From: Serratia nevei
Lineage (GTDB): Bacteria > Pseudomonadota > Gammaproteobacteria > Enterobacterales > Enterobacteriaceae
Assembly: GCF_037948395.1 (NCBI RefSeq)
Contig: NZ_CP149940.1
Location: 4,030,001 to 4,094,000 of the forward strand
Direction of reading: 5' to 3'
Length of the DNA: 64,000 nt
Shown: positions 30,905-39,297 of the stretch, piece after piece
Position numbering within the stretch: the first letter of the stretch is position 1
Layout: the number at the start of each line of letters is the position of its first letter
Position numbers and translations under genes: made by a program
The notes under the pieces: generated by a model
Database searches by the model: none
What the model saw: the letters and a program-made list of their open reading frames with translations, nothing else
What the model was told of the DNA's origin: nothing

Positions 30905-31511
30905 TCTGAATACCTTTACAAAGCATAGGGTGGCTGTTAATGAATTGGAGATACGGCTCTAGTTGCTCCTCAACCAAGAAATATGCCATATCTAAATTTA
31001 ACGCCGACACCTTCCGGTATGTTTGAGGAAACTTAACTTGCATTCGTCGGGATGCTTGGGCTGCCTCTTCGATAAGTCCCTGTAACATTACAAGGTTGAG
31101 AGTGAACGAAGCGCCAAAGCGTACAAATTGTTTATACGCTAATGCAGAGGTCGCTTTCCTTAGCATCATGTGAGCCGCAAATTGCGCCAATGCAAATTGG
31201 CCCCCAGTTCGCCCACCAAGACGACCGACACCATAGGCTAGTTTATTATTGATGGACTCTTTGCCGCTAGCGTCTAATTTCTGATAGAAATCAGTGATCA
31301 CAATAGTAATCAGGCGTCGTAAGGGTTCTTCACTGTTACCCATCGACTTAACCATACGGGCGAAACGTTCTGTTTCTTCTTGGTTTCTAGTCTTGAGGCT
31401 ACTACCAGCCAATCCAGCCCCCTGCCAAGTGCGAACGACGCCATGATACATCCCGCTGGGAATAGTCGAAATTCCATCCAAAATTCCATATGCAACTTGC
31501 TTTGCGTCCAT
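30864..31511 (-). CDS. Uncharacterised island protein overlapping a small membrane gene
   Basis: Not recognised. The 215-residue product begins MDAKQVAYGILDGISTIPSGMYHGVVRTWQGAG. It contains a Gly/Ala-rich, weakly hydrophobic middle (YGVGRLGGRTGGQFALAQFAAHMMLR; FVRFGASFTLNLVMLQGLI) that could insert into a membrane. The C-terminus is soluble. GGAAAG lies a few bases ahead of the ATG. It is followed by an overlapping small two-helix protein. Base composition is intermediate between the defence operon and the core genome. It could be part of a second cargo module such as a toxin or phage-exclusion pair; this is a guess from position. Confidence 0.6.
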   Translation of the reverse strand: MDAKQVAYGILDGISTIPSGMYHGVVRTWQGAGLAGSSLKTRNQEETERFARMVKSMGNSEEPLRRLITIVITDFYQKLDASGKESINNKLAYGVGRLGGRTGGQFALAQFAAHMMLRKATSALAYKQFVRFGASFTLNLVMLQGLIEEAAQASRRMQVKFPQTYRKVSALNLDMAYFLVEEQLEPYLQFINSHPMLCKGIQNELCKILSNQKTH

Positions 31512-31786
31512 TCACTTTCCTTAAGCAAAATGTGCCCAGCTCAGAGAATAACCAAACCAGAACGCGATTACCAATTCACGCATTTTTCAGTTACACCGTA
31601 CTGGCGTTTTCTCCCTGCAATCTTTGCCAGTGCTAACCCGCTGCGTTCTGGCGGCCTTTCCATATGATTAACGCTACGCGATCCAAAAACTGAAAAATAC
31701 TGTGATTATTTTCAATCTTTTCAGTCTATGGGAGTGCTTGCAAGGTTACTTACACCACGGCCCGAGCTCCCCCGGGCCAATGCGGG
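31512..31786. other. Right flank of the island
   Basis: Non-coding stretch between the island genes and yiaV. A hairpin GGCCCG...CGGGCC occurs at 31759-31777 just past the yiaV stop, without a clear T-run. No copy of the ssrA attachment sequence was seen. Confidence 0.4.
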
Positions 31787-32923
31787 CTAGTGATCCAGAT
31801 AAAGGTAATGCAGCCAGCTGGTCATACGCAGCAGCACTTTGCGCATCACGGAGACGTGCTCAAAGTGCCCGGTATAGACCGCCGCCTGAGCGCTCACGCC
31901 GTCGGGCAGATGATCCAGATCCGGGTTGGCCGCCAGGTCAATCATCACGTACACCCCTTCCCGGCCCGGCGTGGCGCTCAGGCCCTGCAATGCGCCGCTG
32001 GCCTGGTAGCTGCCGTCCGGTATCGCCGGCAACACCCGGCTTACGGTGCCGCCATAAACCTGCCCCGGCAAGCCGTTGAACACCACCTCGGCCTGGTCCC
32101 CCTGCGCCAAGCGCAGGATGGCGTTCTGACGGAACACCGCCACCACCTGGCGCTTTTGCTGCGGGATAAAAATCATCACCGGCTTGAACGGCAGGCGAAC
32201 CGCCGCCGTACCCGGCCGCGCCAGCACCTGCGTGACATAACCGTCGCTCGGCGCGCGCACCACCGTTTGTTCCAGGTTGTAGCGCGCTTCGGCAATCTGC
32301 GATTTCAGGCTGGCTATCGTGGCGTCTTCGCCGTCATAGCGCCCGGACAACCGCGCCTGTTCCTGCTGGAACTGGGCTTTCGCCGCCTGCAGCGCGGCGG
32401 ATTGCGCCTGGTACTGCTGCTGCGCATGGCTGACGTCCTGCTCCGAGAACGGGTTGACTGGCATCGCCGCCCCTTTCGCATAGCGCTGGTAGTCCTTGCG
32501 GGCACGCTCGTACTCCGCATTAGCCCGCTGCACGTTGGCGGCGGACTCGCTGAGCGCCGCCCGGCGCGTTCTGATCTCCGCCTCTGCCCCGGCCAGATCC
32601 GCCTCCAGCCTGGTGAGCCGCGCGCGGTAGCGGCTGTCGTCGAGACGGAACAGCACCTCGCCTTTGCGCAGCAGCACGTTGGTTTTCTCCGTCACCTCAA
32701 CGATCATGCCCGAGACCTGCGGCACCATCGGCACAGAAACGGCAATTTTCTGCGCCCGATCGCTGTACGGATGGTTGTAGTTCATCGTCAAAATCAAGGC
32801 GCCGACGATAAATATTCCGCCAAGCACCGCAGTCGGCACGGTCCATTTATTAACCGGAATGCGGAACAGTTTAAATACGCCGTAGCTCAGCGCCACGTAG
32901 CTGAGAATAATGAGCAAATCCAT
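31787..32923 (-). CDS. yiaV: HlyD-family membrane fusion protein YiaV
   Basis: Periplasmic adaptor-like protein of 378 residues, the same length as E. coli YiaV. Two N-terminal membrane segments are seen around residues 3-20 and 29-48, followed by [12 protein letters not shown]. The biotinyl-lipoyl-like half motifs are in [33 protein letters not shown] and [25 protein letters not shown] long helical hairpin lies between them. The C-terminus [19 protein letters not shown] is highly conserved. It sits after yiaW, as in E. coli. The transported substrate is unknown. Confidence 0.92.
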   Translation of the reverse strand: MDLLIILSYVALSYGVFKLFRIPVNKWTVPTAVLGGIFIVGALILTMNYNHPYSDRAQKIAVSVPMVPQVSGMIVEVTEKTNVLLRKGEVLFRLDDSRYRARLTRLEADLAGAEAEIRTRRAALSESAANVQRANAEYERARKDYQRYAKGAAMPVNPFSEQDVSHAQQQYQAQSAALQAAKAQFQQEQARLSGRYDGEDATIASLKSQIAEARYNLEQTVVRAPSDGYVTQVLARPGTAAVRLPFKPVMIFIPQQKRQVVAVFRQNAILRLAQGDQAEVVFNGLPGQVYGGTVSRVLPAIPDGSYQASGALQGLSATPGREGVYVMIDLAANPDLDHLPDGVSAQAAVYTGHFEHVSVMRKVLLRMTSWLHYLYLDH

Positions 32924-32932
32924 AGGCTACGC

Positions 32933-33277
32933 TCAACTTACCGTAGGGCCGGAAACCGCCGTCGGCTTTTCCTGCAGGCGTTGCAATTCGGCTTCGAGCA
33001 GCGCAATGCGCGCCTGCAGGTCCGTTGAAGGTTCTGCCTTCTCACTCATGCCCCAACCGCGTTCCGGCCGATAGAGTGTGGCCCAGATCCACAGCAGTGG
33101 CCAAATAGCGTGCAGCGTAAACAGGCTGACCCAGCCGGCGACGTGAATCGCATCTTGATGCGGGTGCTGGCGCTTTTTGGCCAGCAAATAGGGAATGTCA
33201 TGAATAATAATGACGCCGTAGAATAAAATCAGGAATACCGCAATCAGTACGCCTAAAGCAAAATAATTAAGAAACAT
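32933..33277 (-). CDS. yiaW: DUF3302 inner-membrane protein YiaW
   Basis: 114-residue membrane protein with two helices, around residues 4-27 and 47-66. The family sequence HDIPYLLAKKRQHPHQDAIHVAGWVSLFTLHAIWPLLWIWATLYRPERGWG is present. The short C-terminus is charged and coiled (LQARIALLEAELQRLQEK). It precedes yiaV by nine bases and is presumed to work with it. The biochemical role is unknown. Confidence 0.92.
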   Translation of the reverse strand: MFLNYFALGVLIAVFLILFYGVIIIHDIPYLLAKKRQHPHQDAIHVAGWVSLFTLHAIWPLLWIWATLYRPERGWGMSEKAEPSTDLQARIALLEAELQRLQEKPTAVSGPTVS

Positions 33278-33315
33278 GTAAAGCCCTGATTGGTCATAGC
33301 GGAAATAAACGAGGT

Positions 33316-33969
33316 TTATAGCGTGTTATATTGTCTAATATCGTTGGCGATGGTATCGATGGCATTCTTCACGTCGGTGACTTTAAGCTGCGCTTTCTCG
33401 TTATTGAGATTTTCCCCTGAAGCCTTGCGCACCACTTTAATGACCGGCTGATTAGTCGCCGCATCGATAAACTCGCCTTCCATATAGACCGCACTCTCCA
33501 TGGTGCGGTGCCCGGTTACGCTTTGCGTCGCGGCGATCAGCAGGGTGATCGGCAAGACTTCATAGATCTGCAGCCCTTTCTTCTGCGTGTCGATCGCCGT
33601 GATGGCGCCGCGGAAAATCAGGGTATGCTCGCGCGGCATATCCACCAGCGTAAAGTGGGTACCCATCGCCTGCTTAAACTGCTGGTTGGTGTAATTCAGG
33701 ATATTGTCGAGTGCGCGCTGGCTCACCATCTCGCTCGGTTTCGGCCGCGGGAAATAGATCATCGGTTGATAAACCAGATATTGATAACGGGAAAAATCGA
33801 CGTTCTTATCCTTCCAATATAAAACGTCTTTGCCGGACGCGGATTGACCTTTATTGATATCGTTATAATTGGTCAAAAAGGTCGAGTACTTTTCTTTTTC
33901 GGTCACGGCGGAAGAACACGCGGCCAGTAATAACAGCGCAGGCAAAATAACCGCTCTTGTCACTTTCAT
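33316..33969 (-). CDS. DUF3313-type lipoprotein upstream of yiaW
   Basis: 217-residue predicted lipoprotein with signal peptide MKVTRAVILPALLLLAACSS (lipobox LAAC, Cys18). The mature part resembles the DUF3313 family: YSTFLTNYNDINKGQSASGKDVLYWKDKNVDFSRYQYLVYQPMIYFP. A beta-rich region and the segment AVYMEGEFIDAATNQPVIKVVRKASGE follow. The frame stays open further upstream, but the lipoprotein start is the convincing one. It leads the lipoprotein-yiaW-yiaV set and is divergent from a LysR gene with a strong dyad between them. Confidence 0.85.
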   Translation of the reverse strand: MKVTRAVILPALLLLAACSSAVTEKEKYSTFLTNYNDINKGQSASGKDVLYWKDKNVDFSRYQYLVYQPMIYFPRPKPSEMVSQRALDNILNYTNQQFKQAMGTHFTLVDMPREHTLIFRGAITAIDTQKKGLQIYEVLPITLLIAATQSVTGHRTMESAVYMEGEFIDAATNQPVIKVVRKASGENLNNEKAQLKVTDVKNAIDTIANDIRQYNTL

Positions 33970-34063
33970 TGACGGGTTTCTCTTTATTTTGGTGGATAGC
34001 AAATAATCAAATCGAATGATACCCACCCGTCCACGATAAGTCATATGACAATGCCGCCAAAGG

Positions 34064-34085
34064 TGTATATCATTTTTGATATACA
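34064..34085. promoter_or_regulatory. Long perfect dyad between the LysR gene and the DUF3313-yiaWV operon
   Basis: Nine-base arms TGTATATCA and TGATATACA flank TTTT. It lies 20 bases ahead of the GTG start proposed for the LysR gene and 95 bases ahead of the divergent lipoprotein gene. A LysR-type or other dimeric regulator site is likely. Confidence 0.65.
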
Positions 34086-34104
34086 AACTCACAAGAGCCG
34101 GCCA

Positions 34105-35040
34105 GTGAAAGAGAAAGACTTCCGCATTGAAGAACTCAGGATTGTCCGCATCATTGCCGAAACGGCAAGCGTCAGCAAAGCGGCGCAGCGGTTGGATATG
34201 CCGCAGTCTAACGTGTCGCGCGCCCTCACCGCGCTGGAACGGCGGCTCGGGCTGGAACTGTTCCTGCGCGGCCCGCGTACCCTGGCGTTGACCGAATTCG
34301 GCGAGCAATTCTTACGGCGCGCCTCGCAGTTGCTGGACGAACACAGCGATCTGCTCGATATGTCCGGCACCTATAAACGCAGCCTGAGCGGCATGGTCAC
34401 GCTCGGCGCGCCGATCGGCATCCACGCTTTCCTGGCCCGTTATTTACTGCCGCCGCTGCTGCACGCTGCGCCGGCGTTGACTGTCGATCTGGTGACCCGC
34501 AACCCCGACGAACGCGAGAAAAAGTACGGCGCAGTATTCGACAGCGACTGCGATTTGCTGATCAGCTTTTTCCAGCCGCAAAACGAAAGCCTGATCGCCA
34601 GGCCCTTCACCCGCTTTCGCGTCGGGCTGTTCGCCGCGCCGGATTACATTGCCCGCTCGCCGCTGAGAGCGCTGGATGAACTGCCGCAGCATCGCTGCAT
34701 CACCTTGCGCATGCTGGGCGGCATCCGCAATACCTGGAGCGGCTACAATGCGCAGGGGGAATTGGTACAGGTCGAGATCGGCGGCGCCAGCGTCTGCGAT
34801 AACATTCTGCCGGCGATCGAGCTGGCCAAACAGGGCCTGGGCATCGTCTACGCCCCGTACTATTCCGTCGCCGCCGAGCTGGATGCCGGCACCCTACAGC
34901 CCTGCCTGGCGCGCGAGCGCGGCATCGATATGCAGGCCTACCTGATCTACCGCCGGCGCGGCGTGTTGCCGCACCGCGTGCAGGTGACGATGGACAGCAT
35001 CATGGAGAGCGTTAAGCTGCACGCCCACCGGCTGATATAA
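34105..35040 (+). CDS. LysR-family regulator divergent from DUF3313-yiaWV
   Basis: Transcription regulator with an N-terminal winged HTH (RIIAETASVSKAAQRLDMPQSNVSRALTALERRLGLELFLRGPR). A periplasmic-binding-protein-like effector domain follows from about residue 85. The GTG at 34105 gives 311 residues, the usual LysR length. An ATG at 34045 is in frame but would place the dyad at 34064-34085 inside the gene, and the extra residues do not look like LysR. It probably controls the divergent operon and itself. The ligand is unknown. Confidence 0.88.
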   Translation: MKEKDFRIEELRIVRIIAETASVSKAAQRLDMPQSNVSRALTALERRLGLELFLRGPRTLALTEFGEQFLRRASQLLDEHSDLLDMSGTYKRSLSGMVTLGAPIGIHAFLARYLLPPLLHAAPALTVDLVTRNPDEREKKYGAVFDSDCDLLISFFQPQNESLIARPFTRFRVGLFAAPDYIARSPLRALDELPQHRCITLRMLGGIRNTWSGYNAQGELVQVEIGGASVCDNILPAIELAKQGLGIVYAPYYSVAAELDAGTLQPCLARERGIDMQAYLIYRRRGVLPHRVQVTMDSIMESVKLHAHRLI

Positions 35041-35045
35041 CCAAG

Positions 35046-35068
35046 AAAAACCCCGCCGCAGCGGGGTT
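35046..35068. terminator. Terminator between the LysR and PepSY genes
   Basis: CCCCGC and GCGGGG pair around a four-base loop. The minus strand has TTTTT after the stem, so it mainly serves the leftward PepSY gene. Confidence 0.75.
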
Positions 35069-35095
35069 GAACGCTTCATGTCGGCGCAAAATACC

Positions 35096-36757
35096 TCACC
35101 GCCCCTCTTTCTCCCCCAGGAAGAAATACCACAGCGGAATGGAAAGCAGCAGGGTGAACACCAGCGTATACAGCAGCACCATCAGGCTCTGCATGATCAC
35201 CATCTGGGCGCTCCAGGCGCCGATCGGCAGTTGGAATTGCTCGACGGTGCCGCCGAGGATCGCTCGGCCCATCACGCAGCCGACCGCCACCGCCACCGTC
35301 GCCACCGCCGCGCGGAACTTGCGCACCTCTGCACGGTGGGCGGCCGCTTCCGGCGTTTCGTCCCGGTGGCTTTGCCGTTGGCCGCGCCAGCGCCACATGT
35401 CCACCAGCAGCAACGCCGCGAGGCTCACGCCCATCACCGGCAGGCAATACCCCAGTGCGGAAGCCACCAGCAGCGTGCCAGCACGCGCCGGTAGGGAAAG
35501 CGCCAGCCAGGCGGCGACCAGCGTATGCACCGGATGCTGCGCCCCCGCCGCCGGGCGGCGGCTCCACCACATGCGGTAACCCAACGCGACCATCAAGCAC
35601 AGCCCAAGGCCGAACGCCGCCAGCAGCAGCTGATTCGGCAAGCCGAACAGAATGCCCATGTGGGCGTCGATGCCCCAGCGGGTCAGCTTGGCGATGAGTG
35701 GGAAGGTGTCGAACCGCACCTGATCGACGACGACGAAGCTTTGCGGTGCGATGGCAACCGCGTCCACCTGCGTTGGCCAGCTGCGATCCACTTCGGTTAC
35801 CGTCCAGGCTTTGCCCTCGCCTTTCGGCTGGCGCAGCTCAACCTTGGCGGCGCCTATTCCAGCGGCGCGCGCAGCGTGCAGCGCCCGATCCCAGTCGCCG
35901 TTTAGCGCATTGCTCTGCGCGGCAGGCCCCATCTTCATGCCCGGCATCATCCCGCGGTGCTCGGCGTGCGGATCGGCCGGCGTCTGCGGCGCATCGGCCT
36001 GCAAGCTGGTGTTGACCTGCGGCGTCAGCCAGCCCAGGTTGGCCCGCAGCGCGTCGATGTTGCCGCCGGCCCACTGCGACCAGGTCAGCCCGGTAGCCGA
36101 GAAGAACAGCAGCCCGGCCAGCAACGCCACGCCCAGCGTGATATGCCAATGGCGGCTGGCGGCGAAGCCCCCTTTCGCCCTTTTCAGCTTGCGCTTCGGC
36201 CGCGTCGCCAGCCACAGCGCCACGCCGCCCAGCGCGGCCACCCACAGCCAGGAGGCCGCCAGCTCGCTGTAGTTGCGCCCCAGATCGCCGAGCAGCAGGC
36301 TGCTGTGCAACTTATCCAGCCAGGTGCGCAGCGGCAGCACGCCGGAGGTGCCGTACACCGTCATATCGCCCTTGATCGCCAGGGTATAAGGATCGACAAA
36401 CAGCGCGCGCGACTCGGAAGCGCCCAGATCGGCGCCCGCGAACTGTACGCGCGTGGTGTCCATTGCGCCGGGTGCCGGGCGCACGGCGTAAATGCGCGCC
36501 TCGTCACCCACCGCGCGGCGGGCGGCGGCTATCTGGTCAGCCAGCGATCTCGCCTGCCCGTGCGGTTCGGTGAAAAGCGCATCGCGATACAGCGCCTCTT
36601 CAAGCTGCGGCGTCAACACATACAGCGTGCCGGTCAATGCAGCGACCAGAATAAAAGGAGCGACCAGCAGGCCGATATAAAAATGCAGCCGTCTGATCAG
36701 GTTCAGCATCGCGCCACGCGGCGATGCGGCAGGTGGAGTTTTGGTTATTGAAGACAT
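35096..36757 (-). CDS. PepSY-associated membrane protein, possible metal-linked reductase
   Basis: 553-residue inner-membrane protein of the PepSY_TM family. Helices lie at about residues 23-48, 165-185, 208-228, 375-398, 420-440, 455-475 and near the C-terminus. The region HAEHRGMMPGMKMGPAAQ (around residue 268) is His/Met-rich and could bind copper. Conserved histidines in the helices (RRLHFYIGLLVAPF; DKLHSSLLL; SRHWHITLGV; DAHMGILFG) fit heme or metal binding in this family. The neighbouring DUF2946 gene is 71 bases upstream on the same strand, and the pair occurs together in copper-related loci. The substrate is inferred, not shown. Confidence 0.85.
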   Translation of the reverse strand: MSSITKTPPAASPRGAMLNLIRRLHFYIGLLVAPFILVAALTGTLYVLTPQLEEALYRDALFTEPHGQARSLADQIAAARRAVGDEARIYAVRPAPGAMDTTRVQFAGADLGASESRALFVDPYTLAIKGDMTVYGTSGVLPLRTWLDKLHSSLLLGDLGRNYSELAASWLWVAALGGVALWLATRPKRKLKRAKGGFAASRHWHITLGVALLAGLLFFSATGLTWSQWAGGNIDALRANLGWLTPQVNTSLQADAPQTPADPHAEHRGMMPGMKMGPAAQSNALNGDWDRALHAARAAGIGAAKVELRQPKGEGKAWTVTEVDRSWPTQVDAVAIAPQSFVVVDQVRFDTFPLIAKLTRWGIDAHMGILFGLPNQLLLAAFGLGLCLMVALGYRMWWSRRPAAGAQHPVHTLVAAWLALSLPARAGTLLVASALGYCLPVMGVSLAALLLVDMWRWRGQRQSHRDETPEAAAHRAEVRKFRAAVATVAVAVGCVMGRAILGGTVEQFQLPIGAWSAQMVIMQSLMVLLYTLVFTLLLSIPLWYFFLGEKEGR

Positions 36758-36828
36758 GGCCTTTCTCGTTTTTCAAACTGTGCGCGCAGGCAAACCGTCC
36801 GCAGCGATACGGACGGCGTTACCCATGA

Positions 36829-37245
36829 TCAAGCAATAGGGAAAAACGGTTGGCCGGGTGGCCCGCGCGGGCTCGGCCGCAGAGTCAGGCGCCGAATGGG
36901 CGGAGAAACGATGCGCGGCGCGCAAGGCAGGCGCGCGATGCGCGCCATCAGCCACAGCAGCGGGACGAATGTCCACAGCAGCAGCGGCACGTGGATCAGC
37001 AGCTCGCAATAGCCGCAGAAAATCATCTCCGCAGGATCCATGCCGTGGTGGCCGGCGTGCTCGGCGGCGGGCATCGCCATCGCGTGCATGTCGTGCGGCA
37101 TGGCGGCGTCAGGCTGCGCCATGCCGCCCATCATCGGGTGGTGCATCAGCGATTTCGACACCACCGGCGCCACAAACAGCAACAGCACCGCCATAATGGC
37201 GATGCAGGCGGTAAAGCGTTGCTGTAGCTGGCGTGGCACTCTCAT
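36829..37245 (-). CDS. DUF2946 protein, Met/His-rich
   Basis: 138-residue exported or membrane protein. An N-terminal hydrophobic segment (ACIAIMAVLLLFVAPVVSKSL) is followed by a Met/His-rich stretch (HHPMMGGMAQPDAAMPHDMHAMAMPAAEHAGHHGMD). The motif FCGYCELLIHVPLLLW and a second hydrophobic helix come next, then a basic Pro/Arg-rich tail. The CGYC and Met/His clusters are typical of DUF2946 and suggest Cu(I) or Cu(II) binding in the periplasm. It is co-directional with the PepSY gene. Confidence 0.85.
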   Translation of the reverse strand: MRVPRQLQQRFTACIAIMAVLLLFVAPVVSKSLMHHPMMGGMAQPDAAMPHDMHAMAMPAAEHAGHHGMDPAEMIFCGYCELLIHVPLLLWTFVPLLWLMARIARLPCAPRIVSPPIRRLTLRPSPRGPPGQPFFPIA

Positions 37246-37357
37246 CGCGGCGGCGAATTAACCCGGTCGGTGGCGAACAAGCGGCCAGTGTAACCCGCGA
37301 TGCGCGATGAGGTGAAAGAAAAGTCAGATTTGTCTTACGCACCCCCAGCGGCGGCGA

Positions 37358-37816
37358 TCACAGCGCCCGCGAATAGACCCGCGAGGCCTCGCCCCAGGGG
37401 TGATACCCGAGCCCGTTATAAACGAAGCCGCTGCGCTCGTAGTAGCCTTCCAGATCGGTGCACAGGTGCAGCTGCGGGAAGCCCAGTCGGCGGGTTTCCG
37501 CCGCCACATGCTCAATCAGTTTGGCGCCGTAGCCCCGGCCGCGCTGCGCTTCCTCTACGTAGAGCGCGCACAGCCAGGGATACAACTCCCCACGGCTGAT
37601 AAAATCGTTGGTGATGAGCCCCGCGCAGCCGAGGATCTGGTCATTTTCCATCAGCAGGTACCACTGGGGCAGCGGGTTGGCGGCGCCGAGGCTGCAGTTG
37701 ATGGCGTCTTCATACATCATCAACGTCTCTGCCGTGGCCCAGTGCCGCTGAAAATACGCAATGGCGCGCGGCGCCAGCTCGGGCGCTTGCCGCACCGAAA
37801 TCATGTCCATCGTCAT
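37358..37816 (-). CDS. GNAT-family N-acetyltransferase
   Basis: 152-residue acetyltransferase. The acetyl-CoA-binding motif A is LYVEEAQRGRGYGAKLIEHVAAETRRLGF, with the Q/RxxGxG/A loop QRGRGYG. The C-terminal motif LHLCTDLEGYYERSGF has the family Tyr. Several in-frame ATGs occur at the start (MTMDMIS); the first was used. It is divergent from the methyltransferase gene. The substrate cannot be told from sequence. Confidence 0.88.
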   Translation of the reverse strand: MTMDMISVRQAPELAPRAIAYFQRHWATAETLMMYEDAINCSLGAANPLPQWYLLMENDQILGCAGLITNDFISRGELYPWLCALYVEEAQRGRGYGAKLIEHVAAETRRLGFPQLHLCTDLEGYYERSGFVYNGLGYHPWGEASRVYSRAL

Positions 37817-37908
37817 TCCCGTTATTCATGTTGTCAGCGTAGAATTATGCAGCAATATGCAGGGTATGGCAGCGGCATTCCGCCGCCGTCATTCACTAAG
37901 GAGTCATC

Positions 37909-38643
37909 ATGACGCAAAACATCTATGACAATCAGGCTTTCTTCGACGGCTATGCGCAGCTCAGCCGCTCGCAGCACGGCCTGGACGGCGCGCCGGAATG
38001 GGCCGCCATCCGCCGCATCCTGCCGGATTTGCAGGGCAAAAGCGTGGTCGATCTCGGCTGCGGCTACGGCTGGTTTTGCCGCAGCGCGCGCGAACAGGGC
38101 GCCGCCGACGTGCTGGGATTGGACGTCTCGGAAAAGATGCTGGCCAAGGCGCGGGAGATGACCGCCGACGCGGACATCGAATACCGTCGGCAGGATTTGG
38201 CGCAGCTGCAGCTGCCGCCGGAAAGTTACGATCTGGTCTACAGCTCGCTGACGCTGCACTACCTCGAGGATCTGGCCGCCCTGTTCGCCACGGTGTATGC
38301 CGCGCTGAAACCCGGCGGGCAGTTCATCTTCACCGCCGAGCACCCGATCTACACCGCTCCTGCGCAGCAGGGCTGGCTGACCGACGGCAACGGGCAGAAA
38401 TCCTGGCCGGTAAACGGCTACCAGCGAGAAGGCCAGCGCGTTTCCAACTGGCTGGCGGAAGGTGTCATCAAGCAGCACCGCACGCTCGGCGGCTATATCA
38501 ACCCGCTGGCGCAGCAAGGGTTTATCATCCAGCATTTGAACGAATGGGGCCCCAGCGCGCAGCAAATCGCCGCTAATCCGGCGCTGGACGAAGAGCAGGA
38601 GCGCCCGATGATCTTCATTCTCGCCGCCCGCAAACCCGCCTGA
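37909..38643 (+). CDS. Class I SAM-dependent methyltransferase
   Basis: 244-residue cytosolic methyltransferase. Motif I is SVVDLGCGYGWFCRSAREQGA, with the acidic residue LGLDVSEKML in motif II. Motif III-like YDLVYSSLTLHYLEDL and LKPGGQFIFTAEHPIY follow. The type fits the UbiE/COQ5-like Methyltransf_11 fold. AAGGAG precedes the ATG. The substrate is unknown; homologues act on small molecules. Confidence 0.88.
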   Translation: MTQNIYDNQAFFDGYAQLSRSQHGLDGAPEWAAIRRILPDLQGKSVVDLGCGYGWFCRSAREQGAADVLGLDVSEKMLAKAREMTADADIEYRRQDLAQLQLPPESYDLVYSSLTLHYLEDLAALFATVYAALKPGGQFIFTAEHPIYTAPAQQGWLTDGNGQKSWPVNGYQREGQRVSNWLAEGVIKQHRTLGGYINPLAQQGFIIQHLNEWGPSAQQIAANPALDEEQERPMIFILAARKPA

Positions 38644-38675
38644 TTGATCCGCAGTAAACCGTTCACACCACCACA

Positions 38676-38700
38676 GTTGGGGAGGCCGCCTCCCCCCAAC
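38676..38700. terminator. Terminator-like hairpin between convergent genes
   Basis: GGGGAGGC and GCCTCCCC pair almost without a loop, between the methyltransferase and the convergent acetyltransferase. There is no T-run. Confidence 0.5.
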
Positions 38701-38705
38701 GGCTA

Positions 38706-39203
38706 TTATGCCGGCAACGCCACCCCATGCGCCGCGAAGTGCGTCAACGCCTCGCCCTCCATACGATAGCGCACCCACTCGCTCTGCGGCTGCGCGCCGA
38801 TGCTGAGGTAGAAATCGATGGCCGGTTGGTTCCAGTCCAGCACGCTCCACTCCAGGCGGCCGCACTGCCGTTCGCACGCCAGTTGGGCGATGTGCCGCAG
38901 CAGCTTTTTACCGGCGCCCGCGCCGCGATGCTTCGGCGCCAAGTACAGGTCTTCCAGATAGATGCCGTTTTTACCCAGCCAGGTGGAGTAACTCATAAAG
39001 AACACCGCATAACCCGCCGGCTCGCCGTTTACCGTACAAATCAGCGCTTCGGAACAGGCGCCCGGCCCAAACAGGCTGCGTTCGATATCTTCCACGCTGG
39101 CCAGCACCTGCTCGCGCGCCTTTTCGTACACCGCCAGCTCGATAATCATGTCCAGAATCAGTTTGGCGTCACTTTTTTGCGCCGGGTAAATCTCAATGGT
39201 CAT
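38706..39203 (-). CDS. GNAT acetyltransferase of the SSAT/thialysine type
   Basis: 165-residue acetyltransferase resembling the diamine/thialysine N-acetyltransferase (SAT) group. Evidence is the start MTIEIYPAQKSDAKLILDMIIELAVYEKA, the central IYLEDLYLAPKHRGAGAGKKLLRHIAQLA with the CoA loop, and the segment RLEWSVLDWNQPAIDFYLSIGA. Related enzymes acetylate polyamines or lysine analogues. A LysR gene lies divergently 94 bases away and may regulate it. Confidence 0.85.
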   Translation of the reverse strand: MTIEIYPAQKSDAKLILDMIIELAVYEKAREQVLASVEDIERSLFGPGACSEALICTVNGEPAGYAVFFMSYSTWLGKNGIYLEDLYLAPKHRGAGAGKKLLRHIAQLACERQCGRLEWSVLDWNQPAIDFYLSIGAQPQSEWVRYRMEGEALTHFAAHGVALPA

Positions 39204-39297
39204 GGCAAATCCTGAGTGTGTTGATGACTGTGCTTGCCAGCATATCGCGCCTCAAATACTGTATGAACTGCATTTTCATCAACAGGTAATGAATATC

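Larger units (their letters stand above)
24164..31700. mobile_element. Genomic island integrated at ssrA
   Basis: A block between ssrA and yiaV holds a tyrosine integrase, an AT-rich three-gene defence operon, an IS3-family remnant and two unrecognised genes. Base composition drops sharply in 25610-29400 compared with GC-rich flanks. The right border is approximate, because no direct repeat of the ssrA end was identified. Confidence 0.7.

Noticed and set aside
24164..31786. CRISPR array or tRNA genes in the island
   Set aside because: No regularly spaced direct repeats or cloverleaf sequences other than the tmRNA end were seen.
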